Positions 7,401-13,442 of a stretch of 27,363 nt of DNA are shown here, one piece after another. Both the position numbers and the translations under genes were made by a program. Every line of letters starts with the position of its first letter. The first letter of the stretch is position 1. Source of the stretch: CAYVAR01 sp964449675 (GTDB taxonomy: Bacteria; Patescibacteriota; Microgenomatia; UBA10105; UBA927); assembly GCA_964449675.1 (NCBI GenBank), contig CAYVAR010000018.1, positions 1 to 27,363 of the forward strand, given 5' to 3'. The notes beneath the pieces are model-generated. The model was not told the origin of the DNA. It was given only the letters and a program-made list of their open reading frames with translations, and did no database searches.

Positions 7401-7456
7401 CGTTTTGATTTTATTGTAGAAACGTGAGGCGCAAGCTCGTGTTCATTCATGCTCAT
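4406..7456 (-). CDS. alpha-2-macroglobulin-like membrane protein lacking the thioester half
   Basis: Bacterial alpha-2-macroglobulins trap proteases at the cell surface. The 1016-residue protein has a cytoplasmic start, one membrane anchor (about residues 26-48), Ig-like macroglobulin domains, the family signature TDRPIYKPGDTVYIRG (about 391-406), a decaglycine run (about 945-955), and the A2M-domain block DTLHWNPNLSTDESG followed by ITTWRAMAIGAT. It then stops at DFLVTK. Family members normally continue for 500 or more residues with the CxEQ thioester and receptor domains; no such sequence is in the window. The stop is 29 bp from the REP hairpin that precedes the RAYT, so a repeat-mediated truncation is plausible, although a naturally short variant cannot be excluded. 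The ATG is 25 bp after the nusG stop, so it is probably cotranscribed with secE-nusG. Confidence 0.85.
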   Translation of the reverse strand: MSMNEHELAPHVSTIKSKRFPYFFRTTPVFLLILLALFTGALGALAFRYQELLHKNALVLPKKLEVESVYPNSKTPITLPENIVMTFTLPVDAHTLSHYVAISPEIEGSYTQRSDTVIIFTPTIPFARGGRYDVLIKKDLVSIGGQKLLQDYSSFFTTSLADNTVQFVLDNIAGRLLQFYAGKPATVEVKKADNLSSNVTYKLYHSSETELLAFLSYQRDKKIQGDSYSRTEDTYYNQYIPHSTFQFIEDIEEVNKKLSIIVDPGIYYLEAIGVDQKPIGATFLVANTTGLTLRQDDKKLQLTAMDLSTNKELMEGVTARLYDLAKNPTVLAEIPFTGNIQTPWDIEKRIDLILATRQNETLVIPLRIPSSQADLRAFNNLDNTYKVFVYTDRPIYKPGDTVYIRGMARIDSDALYGIPPNGTTLQIKRDYDDKNPISVTTDEHGAFWTSFVLPAASGTPTPKNSYDSYDQTKYLTVAAETKQRDTWGNEIMYGSAWYSIASYTKPTFDITVSVDREELNRPEIPTFTITARNFDGSPHKDATLSYEFFEEDYYEVEKAVYNKNFNVTKLGGMCGGGLGIWDDYFGNSKGKGSVKLDANGEARVPLDKKILDTMKNSKRVTLVASTNDGNSNQIRGAKTATIHAANLALFFLPSSNRYTFGQDMVVPFYAEDLSGSKKANTSFSWKLWMNAQPITNKDVKASGAVTTDDNGQGIIRYTLSNEPIKSVGYTLTLEGTDERGSSVTTDKYLTIADSSDQEDSYWEKRSTTQTYLKISSSKNSFIVGDTITLAVTSPVDLDALMTSERGRIYGPQVVHLAKGENTIQIPVTTDLSPSVTIVFSFFADGSYHSEGLALNVPAMHKLLDVSIASDKPVYAPLETARLTIKTLDNATKSPLPAQLSLAVIDRAIFAIRKSATPPIHSTLYAFRERSTTSSSSQTAIGTFLWGGGGGGGGGGDSPSKLTDTLHWNPNLSTDESGIVSVDVPLGNIITTWRAMAIGATNDSHVGQSTLDFLVTK

Positions 7457-7481
7457 TAAGAAAGGAACAGACTCTTAAATC

Positions 7482-8099
7482 TTACAATTTAGCTACTTGC
7501 AAGAAATCCAGCTCAACCGGCGTTTCTCGACCAAAGATAGAAACTAAGACTTTTACTTTACCTTTTTCATCATCGATAGAATCAATGGATCCCAAAAAGT
7601 CTGCAAACGGGCCGTCGACGATTTTGACTGCTTCCCCCACGCTAAAGCTTGCTTTATAAGTGGGTGCCTCTAGCGCCATGAACTTTTTAATGGTGTCAAC
7701 TTCTTTTTCTGATATCGGGGTGGGTTTATTGCCTGCGCCCACAAACGCGGTGACGCCCTGGGTGGTGCGTACTGCTAGCCAGGACTCATCGTCCAGGACC
7801 ATACGGACGAGGATGTAGCCCGGGAAAATTTTTTCTTTGACCTCTTCTTTTTTACCGTGTTTGACGTTGACGACGTTTCGCGTGGGCACGATAATGTCAA
7901 AGATTTTCCCCTCAAGCTTCATCGTTTCGATGCGTTGTTTGAGATTCGTTGACACTTTATTTTCGTGACCGGAGTAGGTATGGACCACGTACCATTTAGA
8001 CGTTGAGGACGGTTGGGGGGAAGGAGTCTGCGGTGCGGTTGGTTCAGGTTGTGGTGTTTCTAACGTTTTTGGCGTCTGTTGTATGTTTTGTGAGTCCAT
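7482..8099 (-). CDS. nusG: transcription antitermination protein NusG
   Basis: NusG binds the RNA polymerase clamp and couples transcription with Rho or the ribosome. The first 35 residues are a Pro/Thr/Gln-rich extension. The NGN domain follows (WYVVHTYSGHENKV, about 36 onward, with IFPGYILVRM and VRTTQGVTAFVG), and then the KOW domain (FSVGEAVKIVDGPFADFLGSI, about 150-175) ending in VELDFLQV. Length is 205 residues, somewhat long because of the N-terminal tail. It lies 62 bp after secE on the same strand; an octamer array fills much of this gap. The next gene is not rplK, as usual, but the alpha-2-macroglobulin-like gene. Confidence 0.96.
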   Translation of the reverse strand: MDSQNIQQTPKTLETPQPEPTAPQTPSPQPSSTSKWYVVHTYSGHENKVSTNLKQRIETMKLEGKIFDIIVPTRNVVNVKHGKKEEVKEKIFPGYILVRMVLDDESWLAVRTTQGVTAFVGAGNKPTPISEKEVDTIKKFMALEAPTYKASFSVGEAVKIVDGPFADFLGSIDSIDDEKGKVKVLVSIFGRETPVELDFLQVAKL

Positions 8100-8105
8100 A
8101 ATAAG

Positions 8106-8137
8106 AATTGTTATATTGTTAAATTGTTACATTGCTA
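8106..8137. repeat. four tandem octamers upstream of nusG
   Basis: AATTGTTA, TATTGTTA, AATTGTTA and CATTGCTA are contiguous and in exact 8-bp phase. Read on the minus strand they are the same TARCAATN unit found four times upstream of rplK, in inverted orientation relative to that copy. They end 6 bp before the nusG start codon. Confidence 0.85.
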
Positions 8138-8161
8138 TAATAACATTGATAGATTAACTTT

Positions 8162-8377
8162 TTACTTCTTAAACAGTAGCGATGTGATGCTAATGAGTAT
8201 GTAATCGAGGCCGCCGATGAACGCGCCGACGATGACTGATATCGCAATCACGACTGCTGTAAGCTTTATGGTTTCCTGACGCGTCGGCCAGGTAACTTTC
8301 TTTAGCTCCGTTACCACCTCTTTAACAAAGTGCACTGGAGGGATATTAGGAATTTTTGAAACAACCGGGCTTTGCAT
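8162..8377 (-). CDS. secE: preprotein translocase subunit SecE
   Basis: SecE clamps SecY in the SecYEG channel. This is the short single-helix bacterial form of 71 residues: an amphipathic segment VKEVVTELKKVTWPTRQE with the family's conserved K-K-V-x-W-P motif (about 19-35), then one membrane span (TAVVIAISVIVGAFIGGLDYILISI). It is first in a minus-strand secE-nusG unit, with a plausible promoter just upstream (8408-8436). Confidence 0.96.
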   Translation of the reverse strand: MQSPVVSKIPNIPPVHFVKEVVTELKKVTWPTRQETIKLTAVVIAISVIVGAFIGGLDYILISITSLLFKK

Positions 8378-8407
8378 ATGTTTATATAAATAAATTCGCC
8401 TAACCCC

Positions 8408-8436
8408 AGTATAACGCTTGCCGATCGCGAGGTCTA
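8408..8436 (-). promoter_or_regulatory. possible secE promoter
   Basis: On the minus strand TAGACC (8436-8431), a 17-bp spacer and TATACT (8413-8408) give a good -10 and fair -35. It lies between the terminator of the upstream gene (8471-8489) and the secE ATG at 8377, where a promoter is expected. Confidence 0.45.
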
Positions 8437-8470
8437 CGTCCTCGCCTCATGGCGCGTATACGGGGCAAGT

Positions 8471-8489
8471 AAAAACCCCTCCCGGGGTT
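8471..8489 (-). terminator. intrinsic terminator after the lytic-enzyme gene
   Basis: On the minus strand AACCCC, loop GGGA and GGGGTT are followed directly by more T's (complement of 8471-8475). It lies about 45 bp after the stop of the gene ending at 8533. Confidence 0.75.
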
Positions 8490-8532
8490 CTTAAGCAAGT
8501 ATAGTAGCAAAGAGAGAAGAGAAAGTAAAGTG

Positions 8533-11070
8533 TTACAATTGAAAACCTTGACCGGTGCAGTGGTTGTAGAGATACTGACCATATGACACATTGCCGAGGC
8601 GACCAACGGGCGCATCACTTCCATAATATCCTTTTCCTGCTGCTAAAATCGCGTCGCGTTGAGACGAAGGATTCGCATTCGTAAGCGTATAGCCGTAGGC
8701 TGCGGCTTTTTCTTTGAGAATCTGGGCAGCACGATTAGCAGCAATCGTGAAGTTGCATGCGTCCTTTACATTGCCGGTCCAACTATCCGGGCAACCGTTT
8801 TTCTTTACCCAATTAGACGGACACGAAGAGCAGGAGGAACTACCGCTTCCATCAGTACCGGTGGTAATTTGAAACGGACCTGCGGCGCTACAGATATTTG
8901 GTGTACAAGCGGCGATGCGCGCCGTATCGCTTAGACTCCAGCCATACGCGCCCTCGATCTGGCCAACGCCCTCCAGTACACACTGGGGAATACCTTCTTG
9001 TTGTGCCGCAGCAACGATAGCCTCTTGTATAGGAGTATTGTTGGGGGTAAACGTTGAGGAAATCGGGTTTGTATCAGTGCCCGCAAGCGACCAGTCGCTT
9101 ATCGGCGGATCAACGAGATCTGGTTCAGTGCGACATTTGGGGCTGACGCCGCTTTCTTGAAGCTTTATATCAGAAATTTGCGCCTGTATACACTCATCTG
9201 CCATGATAACTCCCTCAGTCCACATAGGGTGTTCTTCGGGTAAAGCTACACCGCTCCCGTCATCTCCTGAAAGAATATACTGGTGCGTTATGTTTGAATG
9301 AGTAAGCGGTGGTTTTTTTTGTTTGATATCCTGATATGTTGCTAATATTCCTCCTCGTTGGTCGTCAGTGCCGCATCCATTGTCAACGATTTTTTTTCGT
9401 ATCTCTGCGGGTGCTTCTGGATTAAGATCTTTGTTACTCACACCAGCGACAAAACTTGCAAAAGAAAGTGCACCGGCGTACCCAGTCGTTTTTTGCAAAA
9501 ACCTGGTAGGTTGCGCACATTTAGCATCTTCATCATCCTCATTGCATTTGATGAGACTACCAAGAAACGCGCTTTTAAAATAATTAACAACGATATTGTT
9601 TGTTGCCGCAGAAAAGAATTTCGATGCAAGGCCAGTCGTATTATCTCGTAGTGCTATTCCTTCTGATTTCGATTGGACTGGTGAAGCGATGACACCTTCT
9701 GATTTCGTATTACATTGGTACAAAACTTTATCTAGACATGCCGGATCTACATCGTAGACTGGTTCTCCGTCAACATATCCGACAATTCCTAATATAGGAC
9801 AAATATCTCGTTCCGGAGACACGTAAAAATTAGAGCTTTTGGTTCCGGCGCGCTGCGGAGTACCACAAAGCATTGCGGTAGCTTGCCGACCACCGGTAAG
9901 ACCTTGTTGATACCAGAACGGTGCTACGGGATCCGTTTCGCTTATGTTAGGCGCCCGATCAAGGCTAAAAAGCACTGTGTTATCTTTCTCTGTTCTATTG
10001 CCGTTTTCATCGATAGTGACGATTTTTCCTTTTGGTGCACAGTACCTGTGACCCGTATCGATCGGTAGTTTATTTGTTGCTGGTTTTTCCGGGTCTGTCG
10101 GGGTGCCTTCAAAAAATTCATATTTTTGCGCCTGGGCTTGCCGGAGGTCCCCCATATATTCAAAAGCAAATTTATTGAGCTTGAGACTGATGTCGCGGAG
10201 TTTTTTGGGCATGAGAACGGCAATTTTAGGATCATATTTTACGCGGGAGACACGATTAATGGTTACTTGCTCGCTTAAGAATGTAAGAATTCCAGGTTTT
10301 AGAGGAATTTGAGCAGTGGTATTGCCTGGTAATCCCTGGATTATTTCACGTTTTCCCGGTTTGGCTGTAAGAAGTCGTTCTTGTACCTTTTTTGCTGCAT
10401 TGTATGCTTCAGGCGGAGGTGGAGTGGGTTTGGGTAGAGAAGGGTCTGGATTTGGTTGTGAGCCTACCTCTAGCGCGCGATTGGTGCAGTCGTTGTGACC
10501 CGGTACAAGACACGCTTCGACATTGCTGCCACAAATGCCAATTGCCCCTCCTGGTTTTTGATATTCTATCCCGTTAAAAGTAAAAGTTGCACCTAACGCT
10601 TGCTTCTCTGCTTCCGTCAGTTGGTAGAATCCGTCATTTCTATGTTGATCTAAAATAGGACTTGAACCCGCCATGGCAAAACTTCCTCCTGAACAGTACA
10701 CGTTACCCCCTCCGCTACAACTCCAGCAGACAGAATTACCATTGCTTAGTTCCGGTGACCCGCCACAGAGAGGAGCCCGAATGGAATCAAGCGCATTTGC
10801 TTCTGTCGGAAAGTCGCAGCGGATATTGGTAAACGTCGTGCCGGATGGTGCAATCGGATTTTTACACTGAGGATCACCAGAGTGATTGGGATTTGATGAG
10901 CTTTGATCCACAATAAAGTTCAGCGTATATGAACCCCTAGGAGGTGAGTATTGTCCCGTACATGATGAGTCGCTGGTCAGGCAGCATCGGGCATCAACGC
11001 GCTCAGCAAAAGAAAATAGAAAGAAAAAAATCATTAGCCAAAAAGTGACCGAAGAAATCCGATTTTGCAT
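8533..11070 (-). CDS. large secreted protein with C-terminal lytic-transglycosylase-like domain
   Basis: The 845-residue product begins with a signal peptide (SVTFWLMIFFFLFSFAERVDA, about 7-27). A cysteine-rich region without recognised family follows, with many Cys residues up to about 200, a proline-rich linker (KPTPPPPEA), and a long middle part. The last 160 residues fit a soluble-lytic-transglycosylase/lysozyme-like fold: QCVLEGVGQIEGAYGWS with a likely catalytic Glu near 705, NICSAAGPFQITTG near 727-740 (the GPFQI motif of the family), and GYYGSDAPVGRL..SYGQYLYNHC at the end. Such proteins often open peptidoglycan for a secretion or pilus apparatus; no such genes are adjacent, so that is inference. 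The start is the only reasonable ATG before the signal peptide. A terminator follows at 8471-8489. Confidence 0.75.
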   Translation of the reverse strand: MQNRISSVTFWLMIFFFLFSFAERVDARCCLTSDSSCTGQYSPPRGSYTLNFIVDQSSSNPNHSGDPQCKNPIAPSGTTFTNIRCDFPTEANALDSIRAPLCGGSPELSNGNSVCWSCSGGGNVYCSGGSFAMAGSSPILDQHRNDGFYQLTEAEKQALGATFTFNGIEYQKPGGAIGICGSNVEACLVPGHNDCTNRALEVGSQPNPDPSLPKPTPPPPEAYNAAKKVQERLLTAKPGKREIIQGLPGNTTAQIPLKPGILTFLSEQVTINRVSRVKYDPKIAVLMPKKLRDISLKLNKFAFEYMGDLRQAQAQKYEFFEGTPTDPEKPATNKLPIDTGHRYCAPKGKIVTIDENGNRTEKDNTVLFSLDRAPNISETDPVAPFWYQQGLTGGRQATAMLCGTPQRAGTKSSNFYVSPERDICPILGIVGYVDGEPVYDVDPACLDKVLYQCNTKSEGVIASPVQSKSEGIALRDNTTGLASKFFSAATNNIVVNYFKSAFLGSLIKCNEDDEDAKCAQPTRFLQKTTGYAGALSFASFVAGVSNKDLNPEAPAEIRKKIVDNGCGTDDQRGGILATYQDIKQKKPPLTHSNITHQYILSGDDGSGVALPEEHPMWTEGVIMADECIQAQISDIKLQESGVSPKCRTEPDLVDPPISDWSLAGTDTNPISSTFTPNNTPIQEAIVAAAQQEGIPQCVLEGVGQIEGAYGWSLSDTARIAACTPNICSAAGPFQITTGTDGSGSSSCSSCPSNWVKKNGCPDSWTGNVKDACNFTIAANRAAQILKEKAAAYGYTLTNANPSSQRDAILAAGKGYYGSDAPVGRLGNVSYGQYLYNHCTGQGFQL

Positions 11071-11087
11071 ACATTCATCTTACCAAA

Positions 11088-11117
11088 TTGACAAAGGGAA
11101 AGCAGCTACAATAGAAT
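11088..11117 (+). promoter_or_regulatory. promoter for galU region
   Basis: TTGACA (11088-11093), an 18-bp spacer and TAGAAT (11112-11117). It lies between the divergent signal-peptide gene and galU and reads toward galU. The leader contains a short T-rich array (TTTGTTA, TTAGTTA, TTCGTTT, 11127-11147). Confidence 0.65.
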
Positions 11118-11165
11118 TATCGTTAGTTTGTTATTAGTTATTCGTTTGTTTGCATAAATAACAAT

Positions 11166-11303
11166 ATGGAAATGAAAATTCGTAAAGCTGTAATACCTGC
11201 TGCAGGCCCCGATAGTACGCTTGTCACTCCCGAAGCTTACAGCTTCGCGTCGTGGTGTCGCGACTACGGGATTGCGCTTGTTCTGGGTGCTACCAGCAGT
11301 TGA
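11166..11303 (+). pseudogene. relic of a second galU N-terminus (short upstream ORF)
   Basis: An ATG at 11166 opens a 45-codon frame starting MEMKIRKAVIPAAG, the same KIRKAVIPAAG found at the start of galU (from 11329). The codons differ almost entirely at synonymous sites (for example ATT/ATC, CGT/AGA, GCT/GCA, GTA/GTG, ATA/ATT, CCT/CCG). Homology ends there: the next sequence holds two small dyads (CGAAGCT/AGCTTCG around 11231-11247) and runs to a TGA at 11301-11303, 7 bp before the galU ATG. It may be the remnant of a diverged nucleotidyltransferase paralogue interrupted by a repeat; whether it is translated as an upstream ORF is unknown. Confidence 0.65.
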
Positions 11304-11310
11304 TCTATCT

Positions 11311-12192
11311 ATGAAACATATTCTAGGTAAAATCAGAAAAGCAGTGATTCCGGCCGCTGGCTTTGGAACCCGATTTCTCCCGCAGACCAAGGCGATGCCC
11401 AAAGAAATGCTGCCGATTGTTGATAAGCCCGTCATCCAATATGTGGTTGAAGAGCTTGTCGCAAGCGGCATTACGGACATCGTCATCGTTACTGGTTGGC
11501 ATAAGCGCGCAATCGAAGATCATTTTGACTATCCGTTTGAACTGATTAAGATGCTCGAACTTCAAAAGAAGGATAAACTTCTTGAGGAAGTAAAGCGTAC
11601 CGCTCAGCTTGCTAACTTTATTTATATCCGTCAAAAGGGACCATATGGTAACGGGACACCCGTACTTTGTGCAAAATCAGTCGTGGGAGATGAGCCATTT
11701 GTTGCTATTTGGGGTGATGAGTTTATTTATGCAAATCCTCCGCGGGCAAGACAGTGTATCGAGGTGTTTGAAAAATATGGTGACCCGGTGATTTCTGCAG
11801 TCCGGGTTCCCAAGGAGAATGTGACTCGGTATGGGATCGTGGAAGCGAATAATGTCGAAAAAAATATTTGGCAAATCAAACGGATGATTGAAAAACCCAC
11901 CGTTGAGGAAGCGCCGTCAAATCTTGCTGCGCACGGGTGTTATGTGCTCACTCCTGATGTTTTTGAAATCCTTGAGCATCTTGCGCCTGGCAAAGACGGA
12001 GAAATTTGGCTACCGGATGCTATTCGCGAACTTCTCAAGTCACGCCCGGTCTATGCGTGTGAGATTAAGGATGGTAAATATTATGATACCGGCAATAAAC
12101 TCGAGTACCTTAAAACTGTCGTCGAGTTTGCCCTTGCCCATAAAGATCTCAATGGAGAATTTCGGGAGTACTTAAAAAGCCTCAAATTGTAA
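11311..12192 (+). CDS. galU: UTP-glucose-1-phosphate uridylyltransferase
   Basis: GalU makes UDP-glucose from UTP and glucose-1-phosphate for glycolipids and cell-surface polysaccharides. The 293 residues match the family's length. The signature AVIPAAGFGTRFLPQTK with PKEMLPIVDKPVIQYVVEE is at residues 9-47, followed by GPYGNGTPVLCA, WGDEFIY, VTRYGIVEA, MIEKP, and YYDTGNKLEYLKT near the end. The ATG at 11311 is taken as the start because it immediately precedes the conserved N-terminus. A longer in-frame start at 11221 would run through the repeat-like insert. The product would supply the glycosyltransferase in the neighbouring lipid cluster, a functional link that is only inferred. Confidence 0.95.
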   Translation: MKHILGKIRKAVIPAAGFGTRFLPQTKAMPKEMLPIVDKPVIQYVVEELVASGITDIVIVTGWHKRAIEDHFDYPFELIKMLELQKKDKLLEEVKRTAQLANFIYIRQKGPYGNGTPVLCAKSVVGDEPFVAIWGDEFIYANPPRARQCIEVFEKYGDPVISAVRVPKENVTRYGIVEANNVEKNIWQIKRMIEKPTVEEAPSNLAAHGCYVLTPDVFEILEHLAPGKDGEIWLPDAIRELLKSRPVYACEIKDGKYYDTGNKLEYLKTVVEFALAHKDLNGEFREYLKSLKL

Positions 12193-12196
12193 CGTG

Positions 12197-12232
12197 ATGC
12201 CAATATACGAATGCATGCAAATACTACGAATA
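12197..12232. repeat. left inverted repeat of GxxExxY cassette
   Basis: It starts ATGCCAATA, contains ACGAAT, and ends AATACTACGAATA. Its reverse complement recurs at 12618-12654 with the same blocks in the same order; only the central 7-8 bases differ. The predicted start codon of the GxxExxY gene (12211) lies inside it. Confidence 0.85.
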
Positions 12233-12606
12233 CTAACGTAAAACTCATTTACCCAGAACTCTCTTTTATCCTTGTAGGTATCTGTTTTAGGGTACATAAT
12301 TCCCTTGGAAGATTTGCTAGAGAAAAACAGTATGGAGACTCAATAGAAAAGCATTTACAAGAGAAAAAAATTCCTTATAAAAGAGAATTTCGATTTGGTG
12401 ATTCCGGTAATATACTTGATTTTATTATCGATAATAAAATAGTTCTAGAGTTAAAAACCAAACCATCAATAACAAAAGAACATTATTATCAACTTCAACG
12501 ATATCTCCAGAGTTCTGGGTTAAAACTTGGGTTACTTGTTAATTTTCGAAGCAGATATATTCGTCCGAAGAGAGTTATACGTACCGAAATACCAACGTCC
12601 ATGTAA
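12211..12606 (+). CDS. GxxExxY family protein (PD-(D/E)xK nuclease-like)
   Basis: The family (PDDEXK_3) is predicted to have a restriction-endonuclease-like fold; its biological role is not established. The 131 residues carry the familiar order: LIYPELSF (12-19), VGICFRVHNSLGRFAREKQY with E38 and Y41, KKIPYKREFRFG, D70 in ILDFIIDNK, the E80-x-K82 pair in VLELKTK, and helix QLQRYLQSSGLKLGLLVNF. The usual first Gly of the GxxExxY motif is replaced by Phe, a variant I recall from CPR members. The only in-frame ATG before the conserved core is at 12211, within the left inverted repeat, so the repeat supplies the first residues. The gene stands alone between inverted repeats, inserted between galU and the convergent L,D-transpeptidase. 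Confidence 0.85.
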   Translation: MHANTTNTNVKLIYPELSFILVGICFRVHNSLGRFAREKQYGDSIEKHLQEKKIPYKREFRFGDSGNILDFIIDNKIVLELKTKPSITKEHYYQLQRYLQSSGLKLGLLVNFRSRYIRPKRVIRTEIPTSM

Positions 12607-12617
12607 CTCAGCTTTCT

Positions 12618-12654
12618 TATTCGTAGTATTCGAATATTATTCGTTTATTGGCAT
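12618..12654. repeat. right inverted repeat of GxxExxY cassette
   Basis: Begins TATTCGTAGTATT and ends TTATTGGCAT, the reverse complement of the left repeat apart from its centre. It starts 12 bp after the GxxExxY stop and ends 5 bp before the stop codon of the convergent L,D-transpeptidase. Confidence 0.85.
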
Positions 12655-12659
12655 TATAC

Positions 12660-13409
12660 TTATTCTTTCGGTGCTTCCCCATAGATGATGACCTTAGTGC
12701 CAGAATTTTCGTTGCTTGCGAGTGTTGACCACGCGTTGGGATTTACTACCGATGGATTTGCCCATTCGTACAAAACTTGCGCGTCAGCAATTTTCATATT
12801 TATACAGCCGTGACTCATGGGGTGGCCGAAGTTATTGTGCCAGTAGGCGCCGTGGAGAGAAAACCCGCGCATTTTTGCAATCTCATTATTATAAAAAAAC
12901 ATGACAAAGGGGACATTGGGTAAATAGTAATAGGTGCCCCATGCCTTGTTGCCTCCTTCCATTTTTTGACTGCGCACCTTGGCCCAAATCGTAAACTGCC
13001 CGGTTGGCGTTGGCGCCCATTTGCCCGTTGAGACAGTAAAGTCATAGACTTTCGTGTCACCTTCATACGCATATACCTTTTGGTTTGTCAGGTCAACTTC
13101 TATACGTTTACCCTGAGTGATGTCGAAGGGTTTATCACCAGAAGATGTGCCAAGGACGGATAGTGGCTTTGCGAGACTTGCGAGAGAAACCGGTAGTACT
13201 TCTTGTCCATGAAAAACGCCACCCGACTCTTGAGGTGGTTTGGGGAGGACACTACCAGCAGAAAGAAGTTTAAGCGATGCAGGATCGGCAAGTGGTTCAT
13301 CAGTATGAGTAGTGGGCAGAAGCGGCGTAACAAGAAAAATTCCTATGATAAGAAAGGTAAGTGTACCAAAAAGCGCAAACCAAGAAGATAGAAAAGAAGT
13401 CATCTTCAT
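12660..13409 (-). CDS. L,D-transpeptidase (YkuD), membrane-anchored
   Basis: This enzyme class makes 3-3 peptidoglycan crosslinks or attaches proteins to the wall. The protein is 249 residues: an N-terminal membrane anchor or signal (about 10-32), a variable linker, and the YkuD domain from about residue 100 (RIEVDLTNQKVYAYEGD). The catalytic block is HGAYWHNNFGHPMSHGCINM, with HG at the front and C202 in SHGC. The YkuD fold is complete, so activity is likely. Just before the domain the peptide KPFDITQGKR is encoded by a dispersed palindrome (13111-13130). The gene converges with the GxxExxY cassette. It faces outward from the membrane, consistent with wall remodelling alongside the lytic enzyme at 8533-11070. 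Confidence 0.93.
   Translation of the reverse strand: MKMTSFLSSWFALFGTLTFLIIGIFLVTPLLPTTHTDEPLADPASLKLLSAGSVLPKPPQESGGVFHGQEVLPVSLASLAKPLSVLGTSSGDKPFDITQGKRIEVDLTNQKVYAYEGDTKVYDFTVSTGKWAPTPTGQFTIWAKVRSQKMEGGNKAWGTYYYLPNVPFVMFFYNNEIAKMRGFSLHGAYWHNNFGHPMSHGCINMKIADAQVLYEWANPSVVNPNAWSTLASNENSGTKVIIYGEAPKE
13111..13130. repeat. dispersed palindrome inside the L,D-transpeptidase gene
   Basis: CCCTGAGTGATGTCGAAGGG is an imperfect dyad with CCCT/AGGG-type ends and translates on the minus strand as PFDITQG. Its arms resemble the CCCTTCGACA...CTCAGGG element in rplA. Confidence 0.55.
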
Positions 13410-13442
13410 ATGCTTACTATTTTAGGAAAGGAAGGTGGTATG

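Noticed and set aside
8417..8469. Branched fold (CTTGCC/GGCAAG closing two small hairpins) as an RNA gene
   Set aside because: It overlaps the likely secE promoter and lies upstream of its transcription start, after the terminator of the upstream gene, so it is probably not transcribed as a unit. It does not fit a tRNA.
11301..11303. TGA reassigned (Gracilibacteria/SR1 code)
   Set aside because: The recognised genes end at TAA or TAG at family-typical positions and none needs TGA read-through. The relic frame stops at TGA, but that proves little by itself.
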